This document shows, in pieces, positions 50,321 through 62,217 of a DNA stretch of 64,000 nucleotides; the first letter of the stretch is position 1; every line of letters begins with the position of its first letter. Origin of the DNA: Chlorokybus atmophyticus (taxonomy: Eukaryota > Streptophyta > Chlorokybophyceae > Chlorokybales > Chlorokybaceae); the NCBI GenBank assembly GCA_009103225.1, contig RHPI01003156.1:164537-228536 (forward strand). Direction: 5' to 3'. A program made the position numbers and the translations under genes. The notes under the pieces were generated by a model. It worked only from the letters and a program-made list of their open reading frames with translations. It did no database searches and was not told where the DNA came from.

Positions 50321-52153
50321 GTCGTCACAGGTAGGCTGCCCCCCACCAGAACGGCAGCTTTGCGTCCACCCTTCTCGTCTCTCACGCGGCAGATGCGCGG
50401 TGCTATGGCACCCTTGTGTAATTGGCCGGCTCAAAAGGCACTGTCCTGGAGGCGGGCTTGGAGAGCTATGATCTTCTCAGCCAGTCTCTAAAATGGGTGC
50501 GTGTCCTTCCTCCTCCGCAGCGCTGGCGCACGGACCAAGCCCCGTTTTCCCTAGCTTGGCTCTGTCACTCCCCGCCCCAGAGCCACGCAGGTTGGTTTTC
50601 AGACGGCGGGGCAGCGATTTTCGATGTGCATTGCAATCCCTCCTCCGCCTACTTATGGCCGACGCTGCCTGGCATCTCTGCCTTGCCCTCGCTTTCTTTG
50701 GGATAACTCCTCGCAACCAAAATATTGTTTTCTTACCCATCGCTTTGTTTTCCTGAAACCCAGACCTCAAATGCTGAGCTCTGCTTAACTCGGCTCTCTC
50801 ATGGCCCCGCATCTGGCGCCAATGGAAAACCTCTATGGCAGTTGGTAAGCAGCGCACATTGCTTTTAACTAATTGCTTACGACACCATCTTCACCGGCGC
50901 CCGTCTTGAGCACATGGGTGCAGCTCTGGAGTGCTTGAACTGCTCTTCTTTGAGCGTTGAATCCACACTCCACAAATTAAGTTAATGTTCGGCAGCACAG
51001 TCTCTGAGGTCCCTAGTTTCTCGTCTTCTCCCCCTCATCGGCGGCGATTGGTAGAAGTTGGCTTGCATAGTCGCGCTGTTGAGTGTATGTTATGGACAAG
51101 TTCGGTAAGCTTAAAATGGCCAAGTCTTTAGTGTACTAGTAGTTATGCTATGCCAACTGATATTGAGTAGTTGTGAGTTCAGTGGCAGATGTCTGGATTG
51201 TGTCCGACATGGAGTGTGAGCAAGCCCAAAGACTCCAGGCTTGGCTGAGTTTGGTGCAGGCTGGCTCATCTTAGAGCTCCAAAAGGATGGGAAGAACTGC
51301 GTGTGTAGTTAAGTGTAAGGCGCGTGGCATAGCTTGTTAAAAAGCGTGTGAAGCTAGCTATGCGGAAATACTTACAGCGCCGCGATTAATGGAGTATAGC
51401 TTATGTGGTGCTCGCTGAAGTAAGCGTGTGTAAAGACTGGCGGGGTACAAAAGCCGTGAACTCATGCCAATTTGAGTTTGCAAGGGATACGATGTAGTGC
51501 GTGTATGCTCATGTCCGGCAGTTGTTGTGCATGTGTGTATGCTCATGATGTAGCATGCGTGTCTGAATGCTTGCACTAGATCCATGTGCATGTATAGTAG
51601 CTTTTTTCGATTCTCAATAGCGTGTCGATCTCTCCCCTGTTCTGTTTTTTTTTTCCAGTGTTGCGCAACCCATCTCAACTCTCTCCGTGCTGTCTGAGCT
51701 GGTCTCTGTCCCATTGCTCTTGGGTGCATCAAATGTCACAGATGCTCACACTGCTCAAATAATGATGTTCCTTTTTCTATTCTTCTTTGCAGGTTTCTTC
51801 AAAGGGTGCTGACACAAACTTGGGAGGCTTGGCTTGCTGTTGGGTATACTTCAATTAAGTTAATCAGTTCTCGGGCAGCAACAGCATTCTCTGCCACATC
51901 ACCCTCTCTCTTCCTCTCCCTGGTGTTGTTTGGACACCCTACTCTTTGTTGCTGTAGTTGTATACCGTAGTTGGACCTTTGGGCTCGTGGATTTGACTCT
52001 TGCCTTTGTTCTCTGTACTTAATGTAACTTGTTTAGGCTCAAACAATAAACAAATAAAGTACTTGGAGCGACAGCGGCGGCGGGCATGGGATTATAGCAA
52101 CAAGATTGGGCGCCATGTTTGGGGCATCTAAACACAACTGGAGGAGGGGTTGA
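50321..52153. other. No recognised gene
   Basis: A frame of ~95 codons on + (50,422-50,706) overlaps a minus frame of 126 codons; neither shows a domain. A T-rich stretch near 51,640 and an AT-rich end (AAACAATAAACAAATAAAG, 52,038-52,056) could be the tail of an unknown non-LTR element or SINE. Confidence 0.35.
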
Positions 52154-52542
52154 TGTTGAGAACTAGTGATGCGCCTAGTGTGTGTGTACTTGCCTCCTAC
52201 ATACAAGTGTGCACACACTAAGGACAAGTGCAGCAAGCACGCCAACTGTAGAGATAATGTGCGACCCATTGCATTAAGCAGTATACAGTGTCTTATATGC
52301 TATGCTACTAAGTACTAGTCAACTCTAGTCAACTCTGGTCAAAGTCAACACTAGTCAACACTAGTCAATGGTCAAAGTCAACGGTCAAAGTCCAAGTTGA
52401 CCATGGTTGACCATAACGGCTGTAACTCCCGTAACTCCCGTAACTCTCGTAACTCTCGTAACTATAAAGGTTAAGCTAATCGTACCAACTACATGTAGGC
52501 GCCGCCTATACATGTACTTTCAACAAGCTATAACATCTAACA
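52154..52542 (-). mobile_element. Solo LTR-1 with perfect TSD, minus
   Basis: TGTTGAGAACTAGTG...AACATCTAACA, 389 bp, flanked by GTTGA on both sides (52,149-52,153, 52,543-52,547). Close to the 42,696 copy. Confidence 0.93.
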
Positions 52543-52984
52543 GTTGAGGCCATACTTGCAGTGACATGGGATCTTGCACAGGGCCAACTGACTGCACGTG
52601 GTGGAGGGGGAACCATTCTTATTGTTGATTGTCTTGACATAAGGGGGGAAGCTACGGCGTGTTGTTGGGACAGGACTTCTTGTTTTCAATGGTAGCGAGA
52701 GTGGACAACTGGTTGGAGCTTGGCTTGTGTAGACCAAATGGGAGCATGATAATAGTCAGAAGGCATTCTATGCGTTGCAAATGGCTGAGGTCAAGGAGGC
52801 TTAAAGCGAGGGGGTGGACGGATGTGACGATGCATGTTGGTAAAGATCAGCTAATATGTTATAAGACACGAGCACCAGCTGAAGGGGATATGATGTGCGC
52901 TTGTTGCGGGTGTCGTAACATGTGTATGATTATATATACTAGTTGTGTAGCTTTAAGAGCATTTTGAGCTACAATCTATGCATG

Positions 52985-53130
52985 AAGAAAGCTATAATGT
53001 GTGAGATGGAGAAGGTTCAACATCATGGGGCCATGACAAGTTGGTGGACAACATTAGCAAGCCACGAAAAGATATGCCACAACAGTCGTCACGTGCGCAC
53101 GTGCTAGTGGAGCAACACATCGTGTTAAAC
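52985..53130. repeat. Diverged direct repeat, copy 1 (copy 2 at 53,588-53,735)
   Basis: Shares GAAAGC(T/C)ATAATGTGTGA, GGGGCCATGAC and TGGTGGACAACAT in the same order and spacing with 53,588-53,735, about 605 bp away. An old duplication or two copies of an unknown element. Confidence 0.65.
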
Positions 53131-53587
53131 GGGCGTTTTTAATTATGTGTTTGAACTAGATTACGGTTAGCATATCAAGTTGTAACTCAGTTGCTCAGAT
53201 AGGATTTGCATGGCTCCGAATTGCTGACTAATGTGAGAGTTGTATGATAGCTATGGAAGCTAAAGCGGTCCAAATGGTTGTAGAGGCGTGATATGTTAAT
53301 GTCTTAAACTTGTGTGGTGTGCTAATGTGCTGTGCAACTAGTTGAGCGAAAGTCACTTCTTTTATTAAGAGTAAACACCTGCTTAAAAAGGCTTTAAGAC
53401 TTGGATAATTGTGACCTCGGTTGTTTGCTTGCCTCGAGTGTGCACATGTTTGCATATGCTGGTGTGAGGGGTATGAGCTTGCGCCACACCTTGCGAACAA
53501 GTGTAGCCTCATCTTCCATGCGTATGTGATACCACATGTCGATTGCAAGTGAGCAAATTTGGGAGAATCTTGAGCTAGCATACATGC

Positions 53588-53735
53588 GTGGAGAAAGCCA
53601 TAATGTGTGAAGATGGAGAATGTTGCAGCAATTTGGGGCCATGACGAGCTGGTGGACAACATAATCGTGCGATCACGGGATATGGTACGCCACTTGTCGG
53701 AGACGTCAACATGTTTTGGCTCATTTTTATTGAGG
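53588..53735. repeat. Diverged direct repeat, copy 2
   Basis: See the partner at 52,985-53,130; the open frame across it (53,607-53,804) is not conserved in the partner. Confidence 0.65.
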
Positions 53736-56700
53736 AGCAGGAATTCGAGCTGGGTGTGTAAGTTGTGTGTCCAGCTATGTCACCCTCATACTGCAACACA
53801 GTGAAGTGTGTGTTTGTGATAAAGCAAACGCCAACATAATATTAACAAGCAACACACATATACGTATATGAGAGCCGCTAGCCGCGGTTGCCATCTCTAT
53901 GCACCTGCCAGCTTCATTTCACCTATATGGCCCTCGCTTGGTAGAGTCAGCACGTGGTGACGTTTATATGTGTGGTATTGTGCGCTAAGTATACTTATGC
54001 AAACACATTTGAGAAACGGTTAAGTGACTCACATAGGGCCGCCAAGCCTCCCCCAAACCGTGCATTCTTGATGGAGTGATGGTTGCTTTCTTTTTGTCAA
54101 CATCACGGCGTTATGGTACATAATGCAAGGTGCTTGTCAAGCACTATATAAATTCAAGCACTTGCTTTACCATAACCGGATTTGGTCGCACATAGCAAAA
54201 TCCAAGAGTGTAGACAAGCATGATGTGCACAAATATACATACACAAATATGTGCACACCTGTGCACATACTTGAAGCGCGTGTTGTTGAAACCATGCAGG
54301 GTGGTGTTAACCTTGTCTGCTTCTGTATCATCCAGCAGCATTCTCATTGGCCAATGAGAGACTTGAAGATATGTCGCAATCATTTGTGCATCGCAATATG
54401 CCAATATGACAATATTTGCCCAATCGCCAAAGCATGAACTCATGGTAAGGAACAGCCACTTATGAAATACTAACACGCGCATGCATGCACATGATAAGAG
54501 CACGACTTTGGATTGACTGTGAAGCTCACCTTACCTCAATAAGATGTTTGTATCTTTATTGTTGACGACCGATTGTTGAGCAAGCTTTATATTTCCTGCA
54601 GTGCCAGTCTAAGGTAGCCACGTTGTTCACATAGTGTTACTTCATTGCGACATGGCCAAGGCACCTGCGAAAGAACTCTGCATGCCATTTCTAGCCACAT
54701 CAGCGCTCTAGCAACAAAGCCTAAATTTCATGCAATTGTATCCACATTAACCAACCCATATAATTTGGCGCAATGGTGCTTCGCACTTAGCTTAAAGGTT
54801 TTAAAAACTCACTGGCTTAAATTGACCAAGGGAGCATCACTATTGGCTTTATTACATCGCCCTACATCATCGTTGGTTGTTGACATTGCTCCAACCATTC
54901 ATGCAATCGCGCTTTAAATTCAGCTTGCATGCTCTAATTAAATTTATGCTGCACCGTATCATGTTGATCAACAAGTAGCTTGGTTATTACCTTGGTTGCA
55001 CCCGCGCATACGCCTGAGGCTGAGCCATCCTGCATTACTGCACACATTTGCATCCACATGCATTTGCACGCGCATGCATGCAAACAAATGCTGAGCATTG
55101 CTGCATGGATTGAACTCCAAGCTTACACGCGTAGTGGCCTAATACATTTAGTAACTGCACATATGCATGCACATGCACACGCGTGCGCAACGTAGTTGAA
55201 TCCTGAGCATGGTTACGTATATGCAATTGACAAGCTTCCACTTGTGCTTGCCTAATGGAATGTAAAGAGCATAAAACTGATACAAACGCAGTGCAATGGG
55301 TTGTCAATGCTGCCTCAATTATGCACATGTAAGTTTTTTGCAGCTTTGCGTTCAGATCTTGGTGCAATGTCTTGCAAACTTGCCGACTCTCTACATGTAC
55401 TGTTATGCCAAACTGTGCAACCATACACTTGCATGTGTGTGTGACAATAGACTTCCATGCGGTTGCAATGCCGTACTTGTCACAACCACCACTTGAGTGT
55501 AATGTAATCCATTTGATGCAAGTCAATGCATTAACGCTATAGCCATGTAGTGTAGTCGACATAATGATCAACCACAAGCAGGGTGGTCAAGCCTTTACCT
55601 GTAACCGCCTAAGCTTGTAACTTTGCTAAGAAGGGCTTACACATGCGTCAGCATGCGGTATGCCCCTAGAAGGATGCAGCCACGCATGCACAGGTGCAAG
55701 GCTGTTGTGTATGCACACAGGCCATGCACACCCTCAACATGCAAGAGGCATACATGTACACTAACATCTTATAAGGCTACAGCATGCATGTGCATGCACA
55801 CTTATTAACGCACAAAAGCGAAATCAGCTATACAAGGGTTGTCCACAACATGTAATCAAGAGAAACAACATTAACAAGACCATTAGCGGAAGTGGGAGGC
55901 GCCTACTCTTTAGTGCAGGCATTAGACTTCAGGTAAACACCTCAAACCCTAGCTAGGAACACTTAGAAACGCCCCACGCAGGAGGGTAAGGAAGGCCCCT
56001 TCAACAGATGTTATCCCACACACACAGCAAGTAAGCACACCAGGCTTGAGTCCAAAACTCACCCCCAAACCCATGTTGGCCTAGCTTGATATACTCCTCA
56101 CCAATGCCTTCCCACTTGGCCATAGGTTAGTCGAAAAGCCATCAACGCCTTTTCGCCCACAATGAGGTGACGCATCTAATTTTCATGCCACCACAAAGGT
56201 CTTGAAGAGATACTAGCATATGCCACTAGCATATGCCAACATGGTGTGACACATGTCACCTCAGCCATGTTTATCAATAGCTGCTATATTACACACAATA
56301 AATTGATGTGACACATGTCTCATCAACAACCAGCTAATGGCATGCGCATTGATCAACTCTGTGTTAGCTGCTTATTTGAGCCTTATATAGTTCATCTTGC
56401 CCAAGGCTCATGAGCACAAAGATTGCCTATAGGAGCGAACCACTTAGGTACTGCACACATCCAAGCAATTTAATTCCCATATAGTTATGCCGTAAACATA
56501 GCACAGCTACAACATATAAGAGTAATCGTGCCTTGCCTATTTAATGTGACAGTCTTTTTCGACTAACGCCTTTATTGAAGTTGCACGCTCGTGTGAAAAT
56601 ACCTGCCTGCATTAATTAAGGGTGTGCCTCTTCGGTGCTTTCACTCTAACACCATGCTAATTCTCGTAAACTGCCTGTTTGCAATGTTGCCATTGTTCAT

Positions 56701-57106
56701 CCCTTCCATCTCGTTAAAATGCGCGCAGGTAAATGACTTGCGTGCTCCAATTTCTTTGCAGCAGGGGTGCTTGCACTGCGTAACATTGGCGCCTTAACCA
56801 TGAGGCTACGGCAATAAAGGTCTCTACCACAGGAGGAGCCACATGCCATTTAACCATGTCCCATACCATGATATGACATTCCTCCCAACTCATTACCCGT
56901 GGGCTAGTGTCATCCCCCACATCACCTATCGGGCTCGCCACGACTTGCCCGTGGCCGCGCAACTCGCGCACCGCAGCTGACCCTTATCCCTGTCCCCATG
57001 GGACCAAACCCTCGTCATACTGCGCGCCGCCTGCCGGCACACATTTGATCGCAATCGCTCGGATGGTCGTAGGTTATGTACCATCGCTTTAACGGGTGCG
57101 ACCCCG

Positions 57107-57276
57107 CGCAGTGCTTTCAATCACTAATTTGCCTTGAATGAAATGTCGCGGCAACTACCGTATTTGCCCGATTACCCCCCCCCCCCCCCCCNCGCAGTGC
57201 TTTCAATCACTAATTTGCCTTGAATGAAATGTCGCGGCAACTACCGTATTTGCCCGATTCCCCCCCCCCCCCCCCC
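57107..57276. repeat. Identical 68-bp direct repeat joined by poly-C and one N
   Basis: 57,107-57,175 and 57,193-57,261 are the same sequence, each followed by a C run; N at 57,192 joins them. Most likely an unmerged contig overlap. Confidence 0.9.
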
Positions 57277-57583
57277 TGTATATTAGGGGGGGTGTTGCAT
57301 TTGGGGGGGAGATATTAGCTATTTATGCGCGGCGTTACGCTGCGTTGCGCAGCTACGCGATGCAGCATAACTTAGCGGCTTTTCTCGCCGTCCCTCACAA
57401 AACAGACTGACCCGACGATGGCGGCCATGCGCGTCGCTAGAGCTGCAAGCAGCAGGTGAATGAGGCAGGAAGCCAATGCTGCGGTTGTTGCCGCAGACAC
57501 AGCAGCCGCCTCTGCGGCAGTGGCAGCGGTAGCGGCTGTTTAGCATGTCCGTGATACTTGTTCAAACAATGTGCATGTTACGC
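57277..57583. other. No gene seen
   Basis: Contains a G-rich stretch (GGGGGGGTGTT, 57,285) complementary to the C runs before it, and GC-rich sequence with a chance minus frame of 75 codons. Confidence 0.4.
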
Positions 57584-57672
57584 AGTACGCGCGCGCGCGT
57601 GCGTATGTGTGTGTGTGTGTGTGTGTGTGTGCGTGCGTGCATGCATGTGCGTGCACATGTGTGTGTATGCAT
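57584..57672. repeat. (CG)n/(GT)n alternating tract
   Basis: CGCGCGCGTGCG followed by about eleven GT units and GCATGC alternation. Confidence 0.9.
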
Positions 57673-57761
57673 AGACTAAATGATGCATTACAACCCCCCT
57701 CCCATGGGGTTGTATTAAGGTCAGGGGGGTTGTGTGACCCCCCCCCCCCCCCCCGGGGGGG

Positions 57762-57993
57762 NNNNNNNNNNNNNNNNNNNNNNNNNNNNNNNNNNNNNNN
57801 NNNNNNNNNNNNNNNNNNNNNNNNNNNNNNNNNNNNNNNNNNNNNNNNNNNNNNNNNNNNNNNNNNNNNNNNNNNNNNNNNNNNNNNNNNNNNNNNNNNN
57901 NNNNNNNNNNNNNNNNNNNNNNNNNNNNNNNNNNNNNNNNNNNNNNNNNNNNNNNNNNNNNNNNNNNNNNNNNNNNNNNNNNNNNNNNNNNNN
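57762..57993. other. Assembly gap (232 N)
   Basis: Flanked by C17 and G7 on the left and CCCCC on the right. Confidence 0.99.
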
Positions 57994-58865
57994 CCCCCGA
58001 GGGGTATTCGGGCAACTACGCTAGCAGTTCTTGTTCCTATGGGTGGGATGTAAACACGTGCCGCTCAGCTTCGTTTTTACTGTAACATCGGCTCCTACTA
58101 CAACTAGGCTACGGCAGCAAAGGTCACTGCCAAGAGCCACATGCCATTCAGCCATGTTCTATACACAATATAACGCACTCTCTTGCTTCTGTTAAGTGCG
58201 AGGCTCCTCAGGCCTATGTTGTTCAAAAAAGACCCGCCTGGTCTGAAGTTGCTGGAATTGGACCCGCCTGGGGTTTATTTAGTAAGTAAGTCATGAAATA
58301 GCCTGGTCTAGTACTCGGTTTATGTGATACTTGGACTGATTGTAGTTACCGACCGCAATTTACATGGACGGCCTATGTTGGATATCAATTATATGCATGC
58401 CTTGTACAACAAATTGAGCCTAGATTGCGTAGGTATAAATACCTTATGCATTGAGTCTGTAACTGGAGAGAGAGCTCAATTTTGAGTCTTGAGTCCTGAT
58501 TAGCACACAGACGGCTAGGGTTTGTGCATGCGGTACATGGTTGCATGCAAGCGTGCCATTGGTTGTGTATGAGCCTACACGTTACAGCTGTCACGCCTCC
58601 TGAGCTGCATGCATTAGAATTAAATCCATCTAAGCGACTTAAACCAGCTGCGCTGACTTCCAGTCTTAAGATATACCGTAGACTCTTTTGCATTGGCTGA
58701 CTGCCAAGCTTAAAAGTATGGCTTGGTACTGGACTCCAGATGGACTTGGTACATGACTGCATGCAAAGACTATGTGGAAGAGTATAAGCCTCTGGCAAAA
58801 CCCATTAATGTCTCTGATTTTTAAAAGGGCTGCCATCGCACGCAATTGACTTTGGCACAGTTAAT
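57994..58865. other. No recognised gene
   Basis: 58,105-58,190 repeats 56,800-56,885 (CTACGGCA...GCCACATGCCATT). A minus frame of 137 codons (58,385-58,798) has no domain. The lost gag of the following Copia may lie here in decayed form. Confidence 0.4.
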
Positions 58866-60166
58866 TTGAGTTGCGTGGTGGATGGCAACACCAAGCCTGC
58901 AACACTACAACAAATTATGTATGTTCCTAAAGCAGATGCAAGTCTTTTCAGTGTTTGTGCTGCTGCGCGGTTGGGGCCAAGAATATTTTGTAACGAGGAT
59001 CATGGAGTTGTCATGCATGGTCCTGAAACGCACGTGTTTGCGAGGAATGTGAGAGGACTGTACATAATAAACTTCAGTCCTGGGTCGCACTCTGCATTGC
59101 TAGCTGCTCCAAAGGAGAGTGCTAGAGTTTGCAGCACAGAAGACCAAATTGTGCGAATCTTGTTTCTAGCTAAGCTAACAAATACACCATTTCCCAAGTC
59201 TTTACGTGTGGATAAGAGACTGCTGGAGTTCGTGCACATGGATGTCCATGGACCTGTGCTTGCAAAGGGAGGTTTTATGTAACACTATACCTTTTTTTAT
59301 GCTTTTAGCAAGATTATGAACATGGTGGTATCGCTGATCTTGACATCTGATATAGCTGAGACTGCAAAGATGATCCCAACCATTGTGAGGCACCAGAATG
59401 GATTGAAGGTTGCGGCAATCAGATCTACCTGGGGAGGCGAATACTTCAAGCAGCATGTGAACAACTGGTTTGCCAATAAAAGAGTCAAGCATGAAGCCAC
59501 AGCACCATATACGCCTAAACAGAACGGTGCTGAACGGCTGAACATGACTCTTGTGGAGAAGGCGCAATCCATGCTTGAAGATGCCAAGTTGGTAAAGGAG
59601 TTTTGGTGTAATGATGTTTTGTCTGCAACATATGTCAGAGACATATCATTTATAAAGGCATTTGATTCTAAGACACTGTGAGAGCTGGTTTTCCGAGGTC
59701 AGCCTGATGTTTTGGCATTGAGGGTGTTTAAAAGTACCGCATATGTTCATGTGCCCAAGTTATAAAGAAAGAAGATGGATGCTGTCAGCCAGAAGGGAGT
59801 TTCTATTTGATATAAGGCAAACTCGAAGGCTTGGCGCGTTCTAGTGGACAAGGTGGTTGTCAGCAGAGATGTGGTGTCTGCCGAGGGAGAAAATGAATAA
59901 TAGGCTGGATGGGTTGATTTGTCGTTGAAAATTGCTGGTGTTTTTGGGTTTGAGTTCGCGCATTGTTTTGTGTCTGAATCTAAAGGCGGCAGCCCAACAC
60001 CATTGCTAACAGGTTTAAGCAAAAAAACTCTGATCCTGGGTCTACCTTGCGAGTCTGGGGTCTCCACCGGTCTAGGCATCGATTTTCAGAAAGAGAGCAC
60101 TGATGCTGTGATAGGGAGCAAGGATCGGCTTTGCCTAAAGGTTTGCAACAAGGTTTGCAAGATCGC

Positions 60167-60200
<34 letters not shown>

Positions 60201-60833
60201 CCATGCAGGGAAAGGAAAGAGCCTAACATGTTGCCTCCCTGATATTAGACACTTGCTGCACATTTTGAAGGAATTGAGCCAAGTTTTGAAAGGAAGCTTT
60301 GCGTGATCCCAACGTGGCAGCAAGCGATGAAACGAGCAGGTTGCGTCGCAACATAAGAACACATGGGAGCTAAAGCAGGTGTCAGCTGGTGTTAAGCCAA
60401 TTCATGTCAAGTGGGTTGATAAGTGTAATGGTTCTGAAAACATTAAGCGGTACAAAGCGCAGCTGGGTGCGAAAGGCTTTCTGCATCAAGAGGGGGTGAA
60501 CAATAAAGTTTTCGATCCTGCAGGGAAGCTAACAACTTCTAAAACTTTGCTTGCTGTGATTGCTGTAGAGGATTTAAAACTTCACCACCTAGACATCAAG
60601 AGTCCTTTCTCTATGAAGAGCTTGAAGAAGAGATCTTCTGCCATCAACCCAAGGGTTTTGCATGCAACTTAATGATGGCGCCCTATAAATATATTACCTG
60701 AAGAAGGCGACCATAGTCGGGTACATTCGGTTGTGCAAAAAGCTTGACAAGTTGGAGTTTGTGGCATCCACCGCAGATGCTGGGCCTTTTTGGCACGAGA
60801 CAAAAGAAGTCTGGCTACTGGTCCATGTGTGTC
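58866..60833 (+). pseudogene. Copia pol remnant: pre-integrase, integrase, partial RT
   Basis: 58,866-59,282: VDGNTKPATLQQIMYVPKAD (end of the protease/linker part) and FVHMDVHGPV (integrase start, first Asp kept). 59,316-59,681: integrase core with AIRSTWGGEYF, where the Asp of the R-x-D-GGEY motif is lost, then TAPYTPKQNGAERLNMTLVE with the Glu. 60,379-60,672: RT start (GVKPIHVKWVDKCNGSENIK, LGAKGFLHQEG). 60,731-60,829: LCKKLDKLEFVASTADAGPF up to LLVHV, just before the missing YVDD. A (CA)n run and about 600 bp of decayed sequence separate integrase and RT. Ends where chromovirus copy B begins. Confidence 0.85.
60169..60199. repeat. (CA)n microsatellite
   Basis: About fifteen CA units inside the decayed Copia between integrase and RT. 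Confidence 0.95.
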
Positions 60834-61059
60834 ACGCCCACAGAGCAGGCAAAAGTCATTCTTTGTCCCTTACTTATGTGGTAAGTAAGATGAGACCAAG
60901 TGGGGACCCACACTACGCAAGCGTGTGTAGTGCTTGTGGGTGTGCTCTCATGTAGGTCTGCTCTAGAGCCTATGCGGCCTTGAGCATGATGAACTACACA
61001 AGGCATGATGGCAAGCACAGGGCTGATCATGGCCGATGAGACATTATGTGCTGTACAGA

Positions 61060-61265
61060 GATATATGTGTGCATATCCGCAAGTGTATGCATGTGTTTGC
61101 ATATGTGTGCACATGTACACATATGAGAGCATATGCGTGCATGAGAGGTATGTACTAGATGTATGCATGTATATGCATGCATGCGCATATGTGTGCATAT
61201 GCGCGCATATGTATGCATAAGAATGCATATGTATGCATAAGGATGCATATGTATGCATGAGTATG
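61060..61265. repeat. GCATATGTGTGCAT-type alternating tract
   Basis: About 200 bp of alternating purine/pyrimidine built from GCATAT, GCATGC and GTATGC, ending in three ATGCATATGTATGCAT(A/G) units. The His/Tyr/Met-rich minus frame across it is not a gene. Confidence 0.9.
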
Positions 61266-61440
61266 ATGTCCTAGGCTGATGTAACCAGCCAAGGACGTTC
61301 ACAACGTCCAAGGATGATGTGTGTGATGTCCTAGGCTGATGTGACCAGCCTAGGGACGTGTACAATGTCCGAGGCTGATGTGTGATCAATCTTGGGCGTT
61401 GAAAGAGGTCCAAGGGCTGATGTGGCAGCCCTAGACATGA
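61262..61440. repeat. Short tandem repeat GATGTCCTAGGCTGATGT
   Basis: Three to four diverged units of about 60 bp with GATGTCCTAGGCTGATGT and AACGTCCAAGG-like inverted pieces. Confidence 0.7.
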
Positions 61441-61850
61441 GTTGTGGTCAACGCAGCCATGACAAGGCATGTAGCCTTGGACTTGGATGTTCTAAGTCGA
61501 AGAGCAGCAACGAGAGGGTATATGAACGGCCTCAACATGTGTTGAGGCAGCTCAGCATGTGCATACTCGACTCTTGTGTGTGGGGTGCCTAATTTAGTTG
61601 TTCAAGGGGCTCTCCCTCTCATCCCATGTGGGGTGTGATGTCCGTAGCAGCTTTGCACATGTGTGTGAGGTGTGCTTGAGTGTGTGAGTGTGTGGGAGCT
61701 GAGTAAAGAGGTTGGTGTCATCCTCTCCTTCCTTGGTGCGGTGCTGTGACTTCCTCTGCAAGGTACTGCACCAGTGACGCTGGTAGGGCTTCCAGTAGTA
61801 AGTCCTTGTGCTTGTGCATAAGTTTGCCAAGCCGCACAGCAAGTAAGTGA

Positions 61851-62217
61851 GTGGTATCGTTATATTGGACTCGGAGCTTGCATTCCAAGCCTTGCATGCT
61901 TGCCCATCAGCTCATGCACTTGCTGCACCGTGCGTGCATTGCATTCTTTGCTTGCATGCACTACATGGCAGGGTTTTGAGCTGATTGTGCATGCTAGTTG
62001 GTGCGTCCAGCTGCGTGCACACTTGCATGCATGGTGTGGGTCGTTCTACACAATAATTTGAGCATTAGTTGTGTGTTCTTGCTGCACATACACATCATTA
62101 CACACGCATTGGCTTGTTGCACCAGCCGCGCGTGTGCTCGTGTGTGCGCGCGTGTGCGCGTGAGTGCATCTGTTACAGGGACCTCACCTTGTAGTGTTGG
62201 CCCTAACCTTTGTGGCA
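61851..62217. other. Leader between LTR and gag-like ORF
   Basis: No gene; a CGCGTGTGCGCG alternating piece at 62,128-62,165 lies just before the start codon. Confidence 0.5.

Larger units (their letters stand above)
52543..57106. other. AT-rich DNA without recognised genes
   Basis: Several frames of 60-180 codons rich in Cys/His arise from TGCATGCA-type sequence (55,035-55,577) and show no domain. Includes the diverged repeat pair near 52,985 and 53,588, and a repeat at about 56,800-56,885 that recurs at 58,105-58,190. Confidence 0.45.
60830..61850 (+). repeat. 5' LTR-like leader, chromovirus family 2 (copy B)
   Basis: Starts with TGTCACGCCC at 60,830, a common gypsy LTR start, right where Copia homology ends. 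Shares blocks with the 3' LTR of copy A (60,926 onward; 61,610-61,850). TGGTATCG at 61,853-61,860 could be the start of an initiator-tRNA PBS. Contains repeat-rich inserts at 61,060-61,440 absent from copy A. Confidence 0.55.

Noticed and set aside
55035-55577. 180-codon minus frame rich in Cys and His
   Set aside because: Built from TGCATGCA-like low-complexity DNA; Cys/His spacing is irregular and no partner copy exists.
61005-61470. His/Tyr/Met-rich frames on both strands
   Set aside because: Translation of the GCATATGTGTGCAT repeat tract.
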